From Thermohalobaculum sp963721105 (GTDB lineage Bacteria; Pseudomonadota; Alphaproteobacteria; Rhodobacterales; Rhodobacteraceae), in the NCBI GenBank assembly GCA_963721105.1, contig CAVRHY010000020.1:62001-126000 (forward strand): DNA of 64,000 nucleotides. The letters are read 5' to 3'. Positions 44,640-53,239 of this stretch are shown piece by piece. A program made the position numbers and the translations under genes. The stretch's first letter is position 1, and each line of letters opens with the position of its first letter. The notes under the pieces were generated by a model, which was given only the letters and a program-made list of their open reading frames with translations, searched no databases and was not told the origin of the DNA.

Positions 44640-45305
44640 CTAGCGCCCGTGCCCATCGGCCGGATCGTCCGGCATCCCGGCCAGCAGCGGCACGAAGCGC
44701 ACCGCGGTCAGCTCGCGATAGCTCGGGCCGCTCTCGGTCTTCTCAATGCGGATCAGCTGTTGAACCTCGTCAGACTGCCCGACCGGCAGGACCATGATGC
44801 CACCGGTGCGCAGCTGTTCCAACAGCGTCGAGGGCGCATCCTCGGCCGCCGCCGACACGATGATGCGATCGAAAGGCGCCTGCTCGGGCCAGCCCTTCGT
44901 CCCGTCGCCCGTCCGTATGGTGACGTTCGAGAGGTCGAGCGCTTCCATGCGCTCTCGCGCCCGCCTGGCCAGGTCGCGGTGGCGCTCGATGGCATAGACG
45001 CGGCGCGCCAGGCGGGCCAGGATCGCCGCCTGGTAGCCCGAGCCGGCGCCGACCTCGAGCACCTTGCAGCGCGGCGTCACGTCCAGCGCCTGGGTCATGA
45101 TGCCGACCACCGACGGCTGCGAGATCGTCTGGCCGCAGCTGATCGGCAGCGCGCTGTCGGCATAGGCCTGCCCCTGGAAGGTCTGGTCGACGAACAGCTC
45201 GCGCGGCGTCTGCTCGAAGGCCGAGAGCACGCGCGGATCGGTGACGCGGTGCTGGCGCAGCGCCAGCATCAGCTGCATCATCTCCTCGGAGCGTGCCGTC
45301 GCCAT
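44640..45305 (-). CDS. pcm: Protein-L-isoaspartate O-methyltransferase
   Basis: A 221-residue SAM-dependent repair enzyme that methylates isoaspartyl residues. MLALRQHRVTDPRVLSAF, the family signature ALPISCGQTISQPSVVGIM, SAM motif KVLEVGAGSGYQAAILARL and FDRIIVSAAAEDAPSTLLEQ are present. GTG at 45308 directly before the ATG is an alternative start. It begins 5 bp after surE and ends 48 bp before the nlpD start, all one operon. Confidence 0.93.
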   Translation of the reverse strand: MATARSEEMMQLMLALRQHRVTDPRVLSAFEQTPRELFVDQTFQGQAYADSALPISCGQTISQPSVVGIMTQALDVTPRCKVLEVGAGSGYQAAILARLARRVYAIERHRDLARRARERMEALDLSNVTIRTGDGTKGWPEQAPFDRIIVSAAAEDAPSTLLEQLRTGGIMVLPVGQSDEVQQLIRIEKTESGPSYRELTAVRFVPLLAGMPDDPADGHGR

Positions 45306-45310
45306 CACGG

Positions 45311-46154
45311 TCAGTCCACGCGTTCCGGCACCACCGTGCGCCGGTTGCCCGAAAAGCCGTCGCCCATGCCGCCCTGCGCGTCGTCCAGCGCGGCGCGCGC
45401 CTGCTCGATCAGGTCGGTTGCGGTCAGCTGCGGGCGCAGCGGCGTGACGGTGATCCAGCCGTCGATCAGCAGCCTGGCATCGGTGTCGGGGGCCGCGGAG
45501 TGGTTGGCGATCATGTGGCGCAGGAACTGAAAATCGCGCCCGTTCGGCGCCGTGTAGTCGACGACCTCGAAGGTCGCCTCGGCGCGGATGCCCTGGGCGC
45601 AGACGGTGATGCCCCGCACCTCATCGGCCGGCAGGGCCGGGAAGTTGACATTGTAGAAGACCGTGTCCGGGAACGGCATCCGGAGGACGGCGCGCACGGC
45701 GTCCAGCCCGTTCGCCCGGGCCGACGCCCACATGTCCTCGGTGCCGTGCGGCGGTTTCCGGAAGAACTGGCTGAGCGCGATCGAGCGCACGCGGTTCAGC
45801 CCGCCCTCCATCGCGGCCCCCGCCGTGCCGGAATAGACCACGTCCTCGGCGACGTTGTGGCCACGGTTGACGCCTGAAATGACGAGGTCCGGCGGGTGGT
45901 CGCGCATGAGCTTCGTCAACCCGACCAGAACGCAGTCGGCCGGGTAGCCGTCTAGCATGTATCGCCGCGGCGCCAGCTCGGTCAGCCGCGTGGGCTGGAC
46001 GTACGAGATGCAGTGCGAGACGCCCGAGCGCTCCTGGTCGGGGGCGACGACCCAGACCTCGCCCTCCGGGCCGGCGAGCTCAGGCGGCGATCTCCTCGGC
46101 GATGTGCAGGCCGGGGGCGTTGATGCCGTCGTCATTGGTGATCAGGATGCGCAT
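45311..46154 (-). CDS. surE: 5'/3'-nucleotidase SurE (one apparent frameshift)
   Basis: A stationary-phase nucleotidase of about 280 residues. The N-terminus MRILITNDDGINAPGLHIAE has the metal-binding NDDG; the body continues VWVVAPDQERSGVSHCIS, LVISGVNRGHNVAEDVVYSG (conserved GxNxG) and SIALSQFFR. One extra C near 46088 makes a premature TGA after EEIAA; removing it gives EEIAAELAGPEGEVW, as in homologues. Downstream are pcm and nlpD. Confidence 0.9.
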
Positions 46155-46346
46155 GCCGCTCGCTTTCCGCCGGTCCGGCCCGTTGTTTATGCGCCGGCAG
46201 GGACGAGGTCCAGCGCGCACTGGCCGCCAATGCGCGCCGGCCCCCGCTACCCGCCCGCGATGCAGGACAGGACAGCGATTCTCGCGCGGCGGGCGCGGTT
46301 CGGCCGCGCCCCTGCGACGCCGTCCGGCGGGCGCCTCTGCCAGGGC

Positions 46347-47174
46347 TCAGCGGCGGACGGAGTCCACCGCGCGGACGACCGCGGCATGGGCGGCGGCGAG
46401 CGTCTCGGTCGAGTAGGTGCCGGCCTTCAGCGGCGCGTCGATGGCGATACCGCCCGGCAGCTCGTCGACCAGGTCGCAGCCGGCGATCGCTTTCTGCTCG
46501 AAGACGCAGCGGGCGGCGAGCGGCCCGCCGGAAACCAGCTTGCGCTTCGGATCGGTGGTGACGACGTACATGACCTGGGTCGTCTGGTTGCCGACCGTCT
46601 CGGTGCCGACGCAGGCGAGCATCTGGCCGTTCAGCTGCTTGCAGTTCTTGTTCGGCTTCTGCTGCAGGTCGCGAGTGATCTTGGCGAAGGGCGCGTTGAT
46701 CGTGCCGGGGGCGGCCGCGAGGATGCCGACCTCTCCCGCCAGCAGAGAGTTGCCGAAATCGCCGCCGATCGTCAGCAGCCGCGTGTCGAGCGGCTTCTCC
46801 GGGCAGCCGCCGCCCTGGGCGGTGCGACTGCGCAGCAGCGCGCCGACATCCGCCTGCTGCATGGCAGGGGTGACGCCTTCCGGGATCGCGGTGCGGACCA
46901 TGCCCGCCGGCACGACCAGTACCGACTGGCCGACGCGGAAGGTGACCTTGCCCCCGGCGGGCTGGCTGCACTTGGACATCTGGATCGCGTTATCCGCGCC
47001 GGGCGCCGCGGCCGTCGCCGAGGCGGCGGGCGTGGCAGGCGAGGTGGTCGCGGCTGCCGACGCCGCCGGCTGGGTCGGCTCGGACTGGCAGCCGGCAAGC
47101 ACGAGCAGCAGCGCGCCGGCTGCGGCAACGAGCGGGCGGAACGTCGGGCGGTGGAGCAAATTCTGATCGTTCAT
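46347..47174 (-). CDS. Predicted lipoprotein of unknown function
   Basis: A 275-residue protein. The signal LVAAAGALLLVLAGCQSEP has the lipobox LAGC. An Ala/Thr/Pro-rich linker follows, then a domain with four cysteines (MSKCSQPAG, GGGCPEKPL, NKNCKQL, MLACVG) and two more near the end (AARCVFEQKAIAGCDLV), likely three disulfides. ATLAAAHAAVVRAVDSVRR-like helix at the C-terminus. No family recognised. It lies between surE and serS on the same strand, with 120-190 bp gaps. Confidence 0.7.
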   Translation of the reverse strand: MNDQNLLHRPTFRPLVAAAGALLLVLAGCQSEPTQPAASAAATTSPATPAASATAAAPGADNAIQMSKCSQPAGGKVTFRVGQSVLVVPAGMVRTAIPEGVTPAMQQADVGALLRSRTAQGGGCPEKPLDTRLLTIGGDFGNSLLAGEVGILAAAPGTINAPFAKITRDLQQKPNKNCKQLNGQMLACVGTETVGNQTTQVMYVVTTDPKRKLVSGGPLAARCVFEQKAIAGCDLVDELPGGIAIDAPLKAGTYSTETLAAAHAAVVRAVDSVRR

Positions 47175-47294
47175 CGCAATCCCTGTCTGTCTCGATGGGA
47201 GCGGGCTTCGGTCGAAGCGGGCTCGGTAGAACGCTGGCGCTTCTGCGCCAACCCGGCGGACGCGCTGAGGGTTCCCGATTCGCTCGCCCGCAAG

Positions 47295-48587
47295 CTATTC
47301 CAGAACGCCGGCGGGCGAAATGCGGCGCGCGCCACGCAGCCAGGGCGCCAGCGCCTCGGGCAGGGCGATGCCGCCCTCCGCATCCTGGCCATTCTCCATG
47401 ACGGCGATCAGCGTGCGGCCGACGGCAAGTCCCGAGCCGTTCAGCGTATGGACGAACTCGGGCCGGCCGCCGCCCTCGCGGCGAAAGCGGGCGTTCATCC
47501 GGCGCGCCTGGAAGTCGCCGCAGACCGAGCAAGAGCTGATCTCGCGCCAGGCGTCTTGGCCGGGCAGCCAGACCTCGATGTCGTGCGTGCGGCGCGCCGA
47601 GAACCCCATGTCGCCGGTCGAAAGCACGATGCGGCGATAGGGCAGCCCCAGCCGCTCGAGGATGCCCTCGGCGCAGCGGGTCATGCGCTCGAGCTCGGAC
47701 AGCGAGTCCTCGGGCCGGGCGACCGAGACCATCTCGACCTTCTCGAACTGGTGCTGGCGCAGCATTCCCCGCGTGTCCTTGCCGGCGCTGCCGGCCTCGG
47801 AGCGGAAGCACTGGGTCCAGGCGGTGTAGCGCCGGGGCAGGATGGCCTCGTCGAGGATCTGGCCGGCGGCCAGGTTGGTCAGCGTCACCTCGGCGGTCGG
47901 GATCAACCACCAGCCATTGCTCGTGCGATAGCTGTCCTCGGCGAATTTCGGGAGCTGGCCGGTGCCGAGCATGGCCTCGTCCTTGACGAGCACCGGGGTC
48001 CAGACCTCGGTCAGGCCGTTCTCGTCGACATGCGTGTCCAGCATGAACTGCGCCAGCGCCCTGTGCAGCCGCGTCAGCGCGCCCCGCAGCACGACGAAGC
48101 GGCTGCCGGAAAGCTGCGCCGCCGCTTCGAAATCCATACAGCCCATCGCTTCGCCCAGCTCGAAGTGCTCCTTCGGCCGAAAGTCGAAGGCGCGCGGCGT
48201 GCCCCAGCGGCTCAGCTCGACATTGGCGCTTTCGTCCGCGCCTTCGGGCACGTCATCGAGCGGCAGGTTCGGGATCTCCAGCAGCATCTCGGTCAGGTGC
48301 CGGTCGTGCCTTCGGGCCTCGTCCTCGAGCCGGGCGATCTCGTCCCGCTTGTCGGCGACCAGCGCGCGCAGGCGCTCGAACTCTGCCTCGTCGCCGGCGG
48401 CCTTGGCTTTGCCGATCTCCTTCGAGGCGGCGTTGCGATCCGCCTGGGCCTTTTCGGCGGCGGTGATCGTCTCGCGCCGCTCGCCGTCGAGCAGCACGAT
48501 CTTGCCGGCCATCGGCGCCAGGCCGCGGCGCGCGAGCCGAACGTCGAAGGCCTCCGGATCGTCACGGATGAGGCGGATGTCGTGCAT
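47295..48587 (-). CDS. serS: Seryl-tRNA synthetase
   Basis: A 430-residue class II aminoacyl-tRNA synthetase. The N-terminal helical arm (residues about 30-105, KAQADRNAASKEIGKAKAAG) binds tRNA-Ser. The catalytic domain has the Ser-binding PTAEVTLTN, motif 2 FRSEAGSAGKDTRGMLRQHQ, EISSCSVCGDFQARRMNARF and motif 3 NGSGLAVGRTLIAVMEN. The length matches the family and no break is seen. It starts MHDIRLIRDDPEAFD. Confidence 0.96.
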   Translation of the reverse strand: MHDIRLIRDDPEAFDVRLARRGLAPMAGKIVLLDGERRETITAAEKAQADRNAASKEIGKAKAAGDEAEFERLRALVADKRDEIARLEDEARRHDRHLTEMLLEIPNLPLDDVPEGADESANVELSRWGTPRAFDFRPKEHFELGEAMGCMDFEAAAQLSGSRFVVLRGALTRLHRALAQFMLDTHVDENGLTEVWTPVLVKDEAMLGTGQLPKFAEDSYRTSNGWWLIPTAEVTLTNLAAGQILDEAILPRRYTAWTQCFRSEAGSAGKDTRGMLRQHQFEKVEMVSVARPEDSLSELERMTRCAEGILERLGLPYRRIVLSTGDMGFSARRTHDIEVWLPGQDAWREISSCSVCGDFQARRMNARFRREGGGRPEFVHTLNGSGLAVGRTLIAVMENGQDAEGGIALPEALAPWLRGARRISPAGVLE

Positions 48588-48704
48588 CGGTCGGGGTCCC
48601 GTCTGGAATCGGCGGGGTTATGCACGATCGGGCCGGGGTTTGCCAGCTACCGGCCCTACCGGGCCTACGGGCAGCGCCCGCGCCCGACCCGGCCGCTGGG
48701 CGGG

Positions 48705-49181
48705 TCAGCCGGCCGGGACTCGGCGGCTGACGCTGAGCGAAATCGGGTCGGTGCCGATGTTCGGTACGAAAAGGGCGACCGGGAAACCGATGGTCACGAT
48801 CCGGTAGTCGGTGCCGTCGACCGACTGCGAGGTGACATCGACGGCCAGAGAATCCGGGTTTCCTGCGGTGAAGCCGTCGCGCAGCTCAGCGGCGAGCGCG
48901 GCACCGTCGATATCCGGGTGCAGCATCACGCTCCGGACCGCCCGGTCGGCCAGGAACGAGATCTGGTTCTTGATGTAGAGCGTCCGGCCGAAATCGACGA
49001 TGCCGATCAGCAGCATGATCAGCACGACGCTGATGATGGCGAACTCGACCGCCGCGGCGCCGCGTGTGCAGGCCGCCAGCAGGCGGACGACCCCGGAGAG
49101 GCGGGCGGGCGCAGCGAGGCTCACGCGCCTTGCGACGTTGTCGGAGCGCCGGAGGGCGGCGGGGCGGAGCGGCCGTCTCAT
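48705..49181 (-). CDS. TadE-like pilus assembly protein
   Basis: A 158-residue minor-pilin-like protein. The TadE motif GAAAVEFAIISVVLIMLLIG (conserved Glu in the hydrophobic helix) follows an Arg-rich cytoplasmic start; FGRTLYIKNQISFLADRAVR and a beta-rich C-terminus follow. The start overlaps the stop of the preceding TadE/G gene (ATGA). It is the last gene of the Tad operon. Confidence 0.82.
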   Translation of the reverse strand: MRRPLRPAALRRSDNVARRVSLAAPARLSGVVRLLAACTRGAAAVEFAIISVVLIMLLIGIVDFGRTLYIKNQISFLADRAVRSVMLHPDIDGAALAAELRDGFTAGNPDSLAVDVTSQSVDGTDYRIVTIGFPVALFVPNIGTDPISLSVSRRVPAG

Positions 49182-49693
49182 TCCGCCATGACCGCCACCG
49201 AGCCCGCCAGGTCGAAGGCAGGCAACATGACGCCGTCGAACGTCTTGGAGGCCGTTAGGCGATAGAACTGCGTCGTCCCTAGCCCGGAATTGCAGATCGC
49301 GGTGCAGCCGAGCTCCGCGAGTGTCTCGCCCGGGCAGCTGCAATAGTTGACGACGCCGATCGAGAGATTGCCGGCGGGTGCCGTGTCGCCTGGGGGGTCT
49401 TGGGCTACGGTGAAGTTCTGCGAGGCTACCTCCTCCAGCACGGCGCGGACGTCGTCCACGTCGGCGCCGGCCATTGCCATCTGCGCGGCGGCGCGCAGCG
49501 ACTGGTCGATCATCATCCTCTCGTAGATCGCCCTGCCGGCATCCGCCGTCGAGAAGGCGCCGATGACAAGAACGGGCGCCAGCAAGGCGAACTCGACGGC
49601 CGAGACACCCGCGGTGCAGCCGAGCAGGCTGGCGAGGAGCGCCTGCGCCCGCCCCTCGCGCCGGCCCGTATGCCGCGTAACCGCCGCGCTCAC
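49178..49693 (-). CDS. TadE/TadG-like pilus assembly protein
   Basis: A 171-residue protein with the hydrophobic TadE motif AGVSAVEFALLAPVLVIGAF, then DAGRAIYERMMIDQSLRAAA and a periplasmic part with four cysteines (NYCSCPGETLAELGCTAICN). The GTG start overlaps the cpaE stop (GTGA). Both TadE-like genes are in the same transcription unit as cpaE. Confidence 0.8.
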   Translation of the reverse strand: MSAAVTRHTGRREGRAQALLASLLGCTAGVSAVEFALLAPVLVIGAFSTADAGRAIYERMMIDQSLRAAAQMAMAGADVDDVRAVLEEVASQNFTVAQDPPGDTAPAGNLSIGVVNYCSCPGETLAELGCTAICNSGLGTTQFYRLTASKTFDGVMLPAFDLAGSVAVMAE

Positions 49694-50973
49694 GCGCCCA
49701 CCTCGCGCCGGCCGCCGCGGAACCAGCGCCGTCGGCGCCGGCCGACCGCCTCGTTCGGATCGAGCAGGTCTGCGAGCCGGGCATAGGCCTGGGCGAGCGG
49801 GCGACGGGGCGACATCTCGGTCACCATTCTGCCGCGCGCCGCCGCCAGGCTGAAGGCGCGGGCATCGAAGGGGATCGAGACCGCCGGTTCGATCTCGAGC
49901 ACCTGGCGGATGTCGCGCCGTGTGATCTCCTGCCGGCGCGGCACGCCGACCTGGTTGAGCACGAGGTGCGGCGCCTGGTCGTTCGGCCGCAGCGCCTTGG
50001 TGCGTGCGATCAATGCGACGGCGTTGCGCAGGCTGCCGAGCTCGGGCGTCGACACGACAATCACGTCGTCGGCCGCGATGATAGCGCGCTCGATCCATGG
50101 GGCCCAGAGATGCGGGATGTCGAGAACGACCTGGCGGACATGGCTCTGTGCGACCTCGATGACGCGGTCCACCGCGTCCTCGTCGATCTCGCTGCCGCGC
50201 TCGAGTTCGGCGCTCGCGCCCAGCAGGGCCAGGTGCTCGCCCCGCCGGACGATGACACGGTCGAGCATGTCGGCGTCGATCCGGTCGGGCTCGAGCAGCA
50301 GCTCGGTCAGGCCCTGGTTCGGCTCGACGTCGAGGTCGAGCCCGGCGGTGCCGAAGGTGATGTCCAGATCGACCAGAAGCACGTCCGAGGCGCGCCGCTT
50401 CGAGAGTTCGAGCGCCAGCGACTGCGCGACACGAGACGCGCCGACCCCGCCCTTGGCGCCGAGCACCGCGGTGACGCGGCCGATCCTCTGCTTGCCCGGG
50501 TCCCTGTAGATGTCGGCGATCGATGAGATCATCGTAGCGATGGTTACCGGCGCGACCAGGTAGGCCGAGACCCCCATGTCCATCAGCCGTCGGTAGAGCT
50601 GGATGTCGTTGCGCTCGCCGATGACGATCAGCCGCGTTTCGCCCTGGCAAACATCGGCCAGCGAATCGACCTGGAACGGCAGCAGGGCCTCGGACGCCGT
50701 CGTCTCGACGATGATCAGGTCGGGCGAGCGCTCGCGGGAGTAGGCATCGATCGCCGCGGCGAAGCCGCCCTCGCGGGCCGCGGTGGTGGCGCCGACCAGC
50801 CGGCGATCGGCTTTCGCGCGGCGCCAGAGTGCGCCGAACGTCTCGGTTTCGTGAAAGACATGGATCGAAACGTGCGGGATGCGCGCGGGCACCATCTCGC
50901 CCTTCTCGGCGGGATCGGTGACGACCGCCGGCAGGCCGGAATGCTGCGCCGGGTGCTTCACGACAACGTTCAC
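49690..50973 (-). CDS. cpaE: Pilus assembly ATPase CpaE/TadZ
   Basis: A 427-residue ParA/MinD-like protein that localises the Tad pilus machine. An N-terminal receiver-like domain (residues about 35-150) lacks an obvious phospho-Asp set. The ATPase domain starts VTAVLGAKGGVGASRVAQSL (deviant Walker A) and continues DVLLVDLDITFGTAGLDLD and QVVLDIPHLW. A C-terminal Arg-rich tail follows (GRRRRRWFRGGRR). It lies 72 bp after cpaB; the secretin gene cpaC usually found between them is missing. Confidence 0.88.
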   Translation of the reverse strand: MNVVVKHPAQHSGLPAVVTDPAEKGEMVPARIPHVSIHVFHETETFGALWRRAKADRRLVGATTAAREGGFAAAIDAYSRERSPDLIIVETTASEALLPFQVDSLADVCQGETRLIVIGERNDIQLYRRLMDMGVSAYLVAPVTIATMISSIADIYRDPGKQRIGRVTAVLGAKGGVGASRVAQSLALELSKRRASDVLLVDLDITFGTAGLDLDVEPNQGLTELLLEPDRIDADMLDRVIVRRGEHLALLGASAELERGSEIDEDAVDRVIEVAQSHVRQVVLDIPHLWAPWIERAIIAADDVIVVSTPELGSLRNAVALIARTKALRPNDQAPHLVLNQVGVPRRQEITRRDIRQVLEIEPAVSIPFDARAFSLAAARGRMVTEMSPRRPLAQAYARLADLLDPNEAVGRRRRRWFRGGRREVGA

Positions 50974-51045
50974 GGGACTCTCCGGGTCACTCTGGGGCGC
51001 TTGAAACCTGGGATTGGGCTATGCACGGCACGCGTGTCCTTCGCG

Positions 51046-51825
51046 CTAGTTGATCGTGACCGTCTGGCTCTCGCCCCGGCGGTGGACCAGCACGGTCCTG
51101 GCGGGCTGGTCGTCACGGATCGGGGTTTCGGCGGTGTGATCGGCGATCGAGCGGAGGGTCAGCGACAGCATGCCCGACGCCTCGGCCGACATGATCCGCT
51201 CGGCCTCGACGGGCGTCAGCTCGAGCGTCGCGGTCTTGCCGAGCACGGTTCCCTCGGGGGTCTGCGCCGAGGTCTGGTCGATGGCGAGTACCCGGGCGTT
51301 CGAGATGATGATCCGGCTCCTGTTGCGGGTCGTCTGCCCGTCGGCGCCGACGGTCGTCACCGTGTGGAGGACATCGACTCGGTCGCCGGGCAGGATGAAG
51401 CCACCGGCGGTGCTTTCCGCCGAGACCTTGACGGCGGCGGCGCGCATGCCCGGCTCGATCTTGTTCGACATCAGGTTCTTGTTGACGGCCATCAGCCGTG
51501 CCTCGCCGATCGGCTCGCCGGCGAGGAAGCCGCTGTTGACGAAGGTCCCAGCCAGCTCCTGCATGGCATGCGGTCGCTGACCTCGGGTGATGAACCGCTC
51601 GTTCAGGGTCTGCTCGGGCCAGGGCGTCCAGCGCATCTTGTCGGGCGAGAGCACCTCGCCGCTGCTGATGTCGGCCGACGCGACGAGCACCTCGGCGGTC
51701 GGCATCTGTTCGGTCTGGACGTTGACCTCGGCGATGGCGCCGTCCCTGCCGGTCTGCATGGTAAGCCACGCGGCGCCACCGGCGGCTGCGGAGGCCAGGA
51801 GGAAAATCATCACTCGCAGGATCAT
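51046..51825 (-). CDS. cpaB: Flp pilus assembly protein CpaB
   Basis: A 259-residue periplasmic protein with an N-terminal TM (MIFLLASAAAGGAAWLTM), a SAF domain (AEVLVASADISSGEVLSPDK) and a C-terminal RcpC-type region (FILPGDRVDVLHTVTT, VLGKTATLELTPVEAERIMS). It stabilises the secretin of the Tad apparatus. It is 45 bp after cpaA. Confidence 0.88.
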   Translation of the reverse strand: MILRVMIFLLASAAAGGAAWLTMQTGRDGAIAEVNVQTEQMPTAEVLVASADISSGEVLSPDKMRWTPWPEQTLNERFITRGQRPHAMQELAGTFVNSGFLAGEPIGEARLMAVNKNLMSNKIEPGMRAAAVKVSAESTAGGFILPGDRVDVLHTVTTVGADGQTTRNRSRIIISNARVLAIDQTSAQTPEGTVLGKTATLELTPVEAERIMSAEASGMLSLTLRSIADHTAETPIRDDQPARTVLVHRRGESQTVTIN

Positions 51826-51869
51826 TGCATGTCCTCGAAATCAGCTAAGCCAACGCGCGGCGGCAAGAT

Positions 51870-52412
51870 TCAGAACGCTGCCGCCCACGGCGAGCAGGGC
51901 AGCAGCGCCAGGCCCGCGACGGCCAGCGCCGGTCCGTACGGCACCGTCCAGGACGCCTGGCGGTGCGGTCGGCCAGTCTGCTGGCACGGGACGGGGCCCG
52001 GCGTGGGCGCGGCCGGCGAACGGGCCGGCGCGCCGATGCCGAGCTGGACCAACACGAGCAGCCCCGTCAGCACGGCGCCGAGCACCGAGCTCAGCAGCAC
52101 GAAATCCGGCGCCTGCCCGGCGCCGAGCCACAGCACCACGACCGAGGCGAGCTTGACGTCGCCGCCCCCAAGCCAGCCGGCGACGAAGCAGCCGAAACCG
52201 GCGGCGAAGATCAGGATCGCCGCAGCAGCGGCGGCGGCCATCTCGGCGGCGGGGATGCCGGCGGCCAGCGCCAACGGTGCCCAGCCTGCCGCCAGTGCGG
52301 CGACCAGCCAGTTGCGGATGCGCCTGTGCCGCAGATCGGTGACGATGGCGTGCAGCATGCCGAGGCCGAACGCGGCGCTGGCGAGCAGCGCGGCGGCGAC
52401 GGCCGAACTCAT
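51870..52412 (-). CDS. cpaA: Prepilin peptidase CpaA/TadV
   Basis: A 180-residue type IV prepilin peptidase of the short class. Catalytic aspartates are in AIVTDLRHRRIRNW and GWLGGGDVKLASVVVLWLG (GxGD-type). About five hydrophobic helices. WTVPYGPALAVAGLALL closes the protein as in homologues. It cleaves the Flp pilin leaders encoded just upstream. Confidence 0.86.
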   Translation of the reverse strand: MSSAVAAALLASAAFGLGMLHAIVTDLRHRRIRNWLVAALAAGWAPLALAAGIPAAEMAAAAAAAILIFAAGFGCFVAGWLGGGDVKLASVVVLWLGAGQAPDFVLLSSVLGAVLTGLLVLVQLGIGAPARSPAAPTPGPVPCQQTGRPHRQASWTVPYGPALAVAGLALLPCSPWAAAF

Positions 52413-52470
52413 GCCGATCTCCCGCCCGGGCCGAGCAGGCGACGTGAAACAAATGTCGTCTTGTCCCGCC

Positions 52471-52632
52471 TCATATCGCCTCCGCCACTTCCTGGAAAAA
52501 CGTCAGGAGCCCGGATCCGAGCTGGGTGACGGCGGCTATGATCACCAGGGCGATCATTCCGGCGACGAGGCTGTACTCGATTGCGGTGGCACCAGACTGA
52601 CAGCGCAGGAAATTCTTGATCCGCCTGATCAT
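52471..52632 (-). CDS. flp: Flp family type IVb pilin
   Basis: A 53-residue pilin: a short basic leader (MIRRIKNFLRCQS), the processing site G-ATAIEY with the conserved Glu, and the hydrophobic helix SLVAGMIALVIIAAVTQLG. The end is FFQEVAEAI. AAGGAG lies twelve bases before the ATG. It is 68 bp downstream of the second Flp gene and 59 bp upstream of cpaA. Confidence 0.85.
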   Translation of the reverse strand: MIRRIKNFLRCQSGATAIEYSLVAGMIALVIIAAVTQLGSGLLTFFQEVAEAI

Positions 52633-52700
52633 CTTTGCCGGGGCTCCTTGGTCGCGAGATTCGGTGCCCGGCCCCTAAGGCGAGGCCGGGCACCGGGGAA

Positions 52701-52886
52701 TCACCCGCCGGTGCTGGTGGAGGCCCCACCGAGCGAGGTCGCGACGGAGTTGAACGTGCTCGTGAGGTTGCCGCCGAGAAGAGTGAGGGCGGTGATGATG
52801 ACGACCGCAACCAGGCCGGCGATCAGGCCATATTCGATGGCCGTCGCGCCATTCTCGTCACGCAGGCAAGTCAAAAGTCGGTTCAT
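52701..52886 (-). CDS. flp: Flp family type IVb pilin
   Basis: A 61-residue pilin. The leader MNRLLTCLRDENG is followed by ATAIEYGLIAGLVAVVIITA, the canonical Flp sequence with Glu at +5. The C-terminus is Gly/Ser/Thr-rich. AAAAAAGGAAGGGT before the ATG gives a strong binding site. It is the first gene of the Tad operon; the 350-bp gap upstream, to the insertion sequence, holds the promoter. Confidence 0.93.
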   Translation of the reverse strand: MNRLLTCLRDENGATAIEYGLIAGLVAVVIITALTLLGGNLTSTFNSVATSLGGASTSTGG

Positions 52887-53239
52887 GGCAATACCCTTCC
52901 TTTTTTAGGCACGTCGGCAGTGGACCCGCCCGGCATGTCGGCCAAACGAACACGAAAAATCTCGTCCTCTGCCTTCGATACGGGTACGATTAGCGGCTAA
53001 GAATTAAGCGTCTGCCAACGCAACTGGTTAACGGCGCTGCCGCGACGGGCACGGGAAATGACATGCTGTCGCAGGCAAGCGGCCGGTCCGCCGGACCGGT
53101 GCGTCCGGCCCGGCGGAGCGGCGGCCAGGGGATACAGCCAGGGGATATACAGCCCGCACGCGGCGCAGGCGCGGCCGGGCGGGGCGCAGCCCCGTCCCGG
53201 AGCGTGCGGCCAGGACCCTTGCGGGCAGGGCAGGTCGGC

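Noticed and set aside
53000..53060. CtrA-type half sites (ttaacc, ttaa) upstream of the flp genes
   Set aside because: Only a half site and an imperfectly spaced pair are present, so CtrA control of the pilus operon is not supported by sequence alone.
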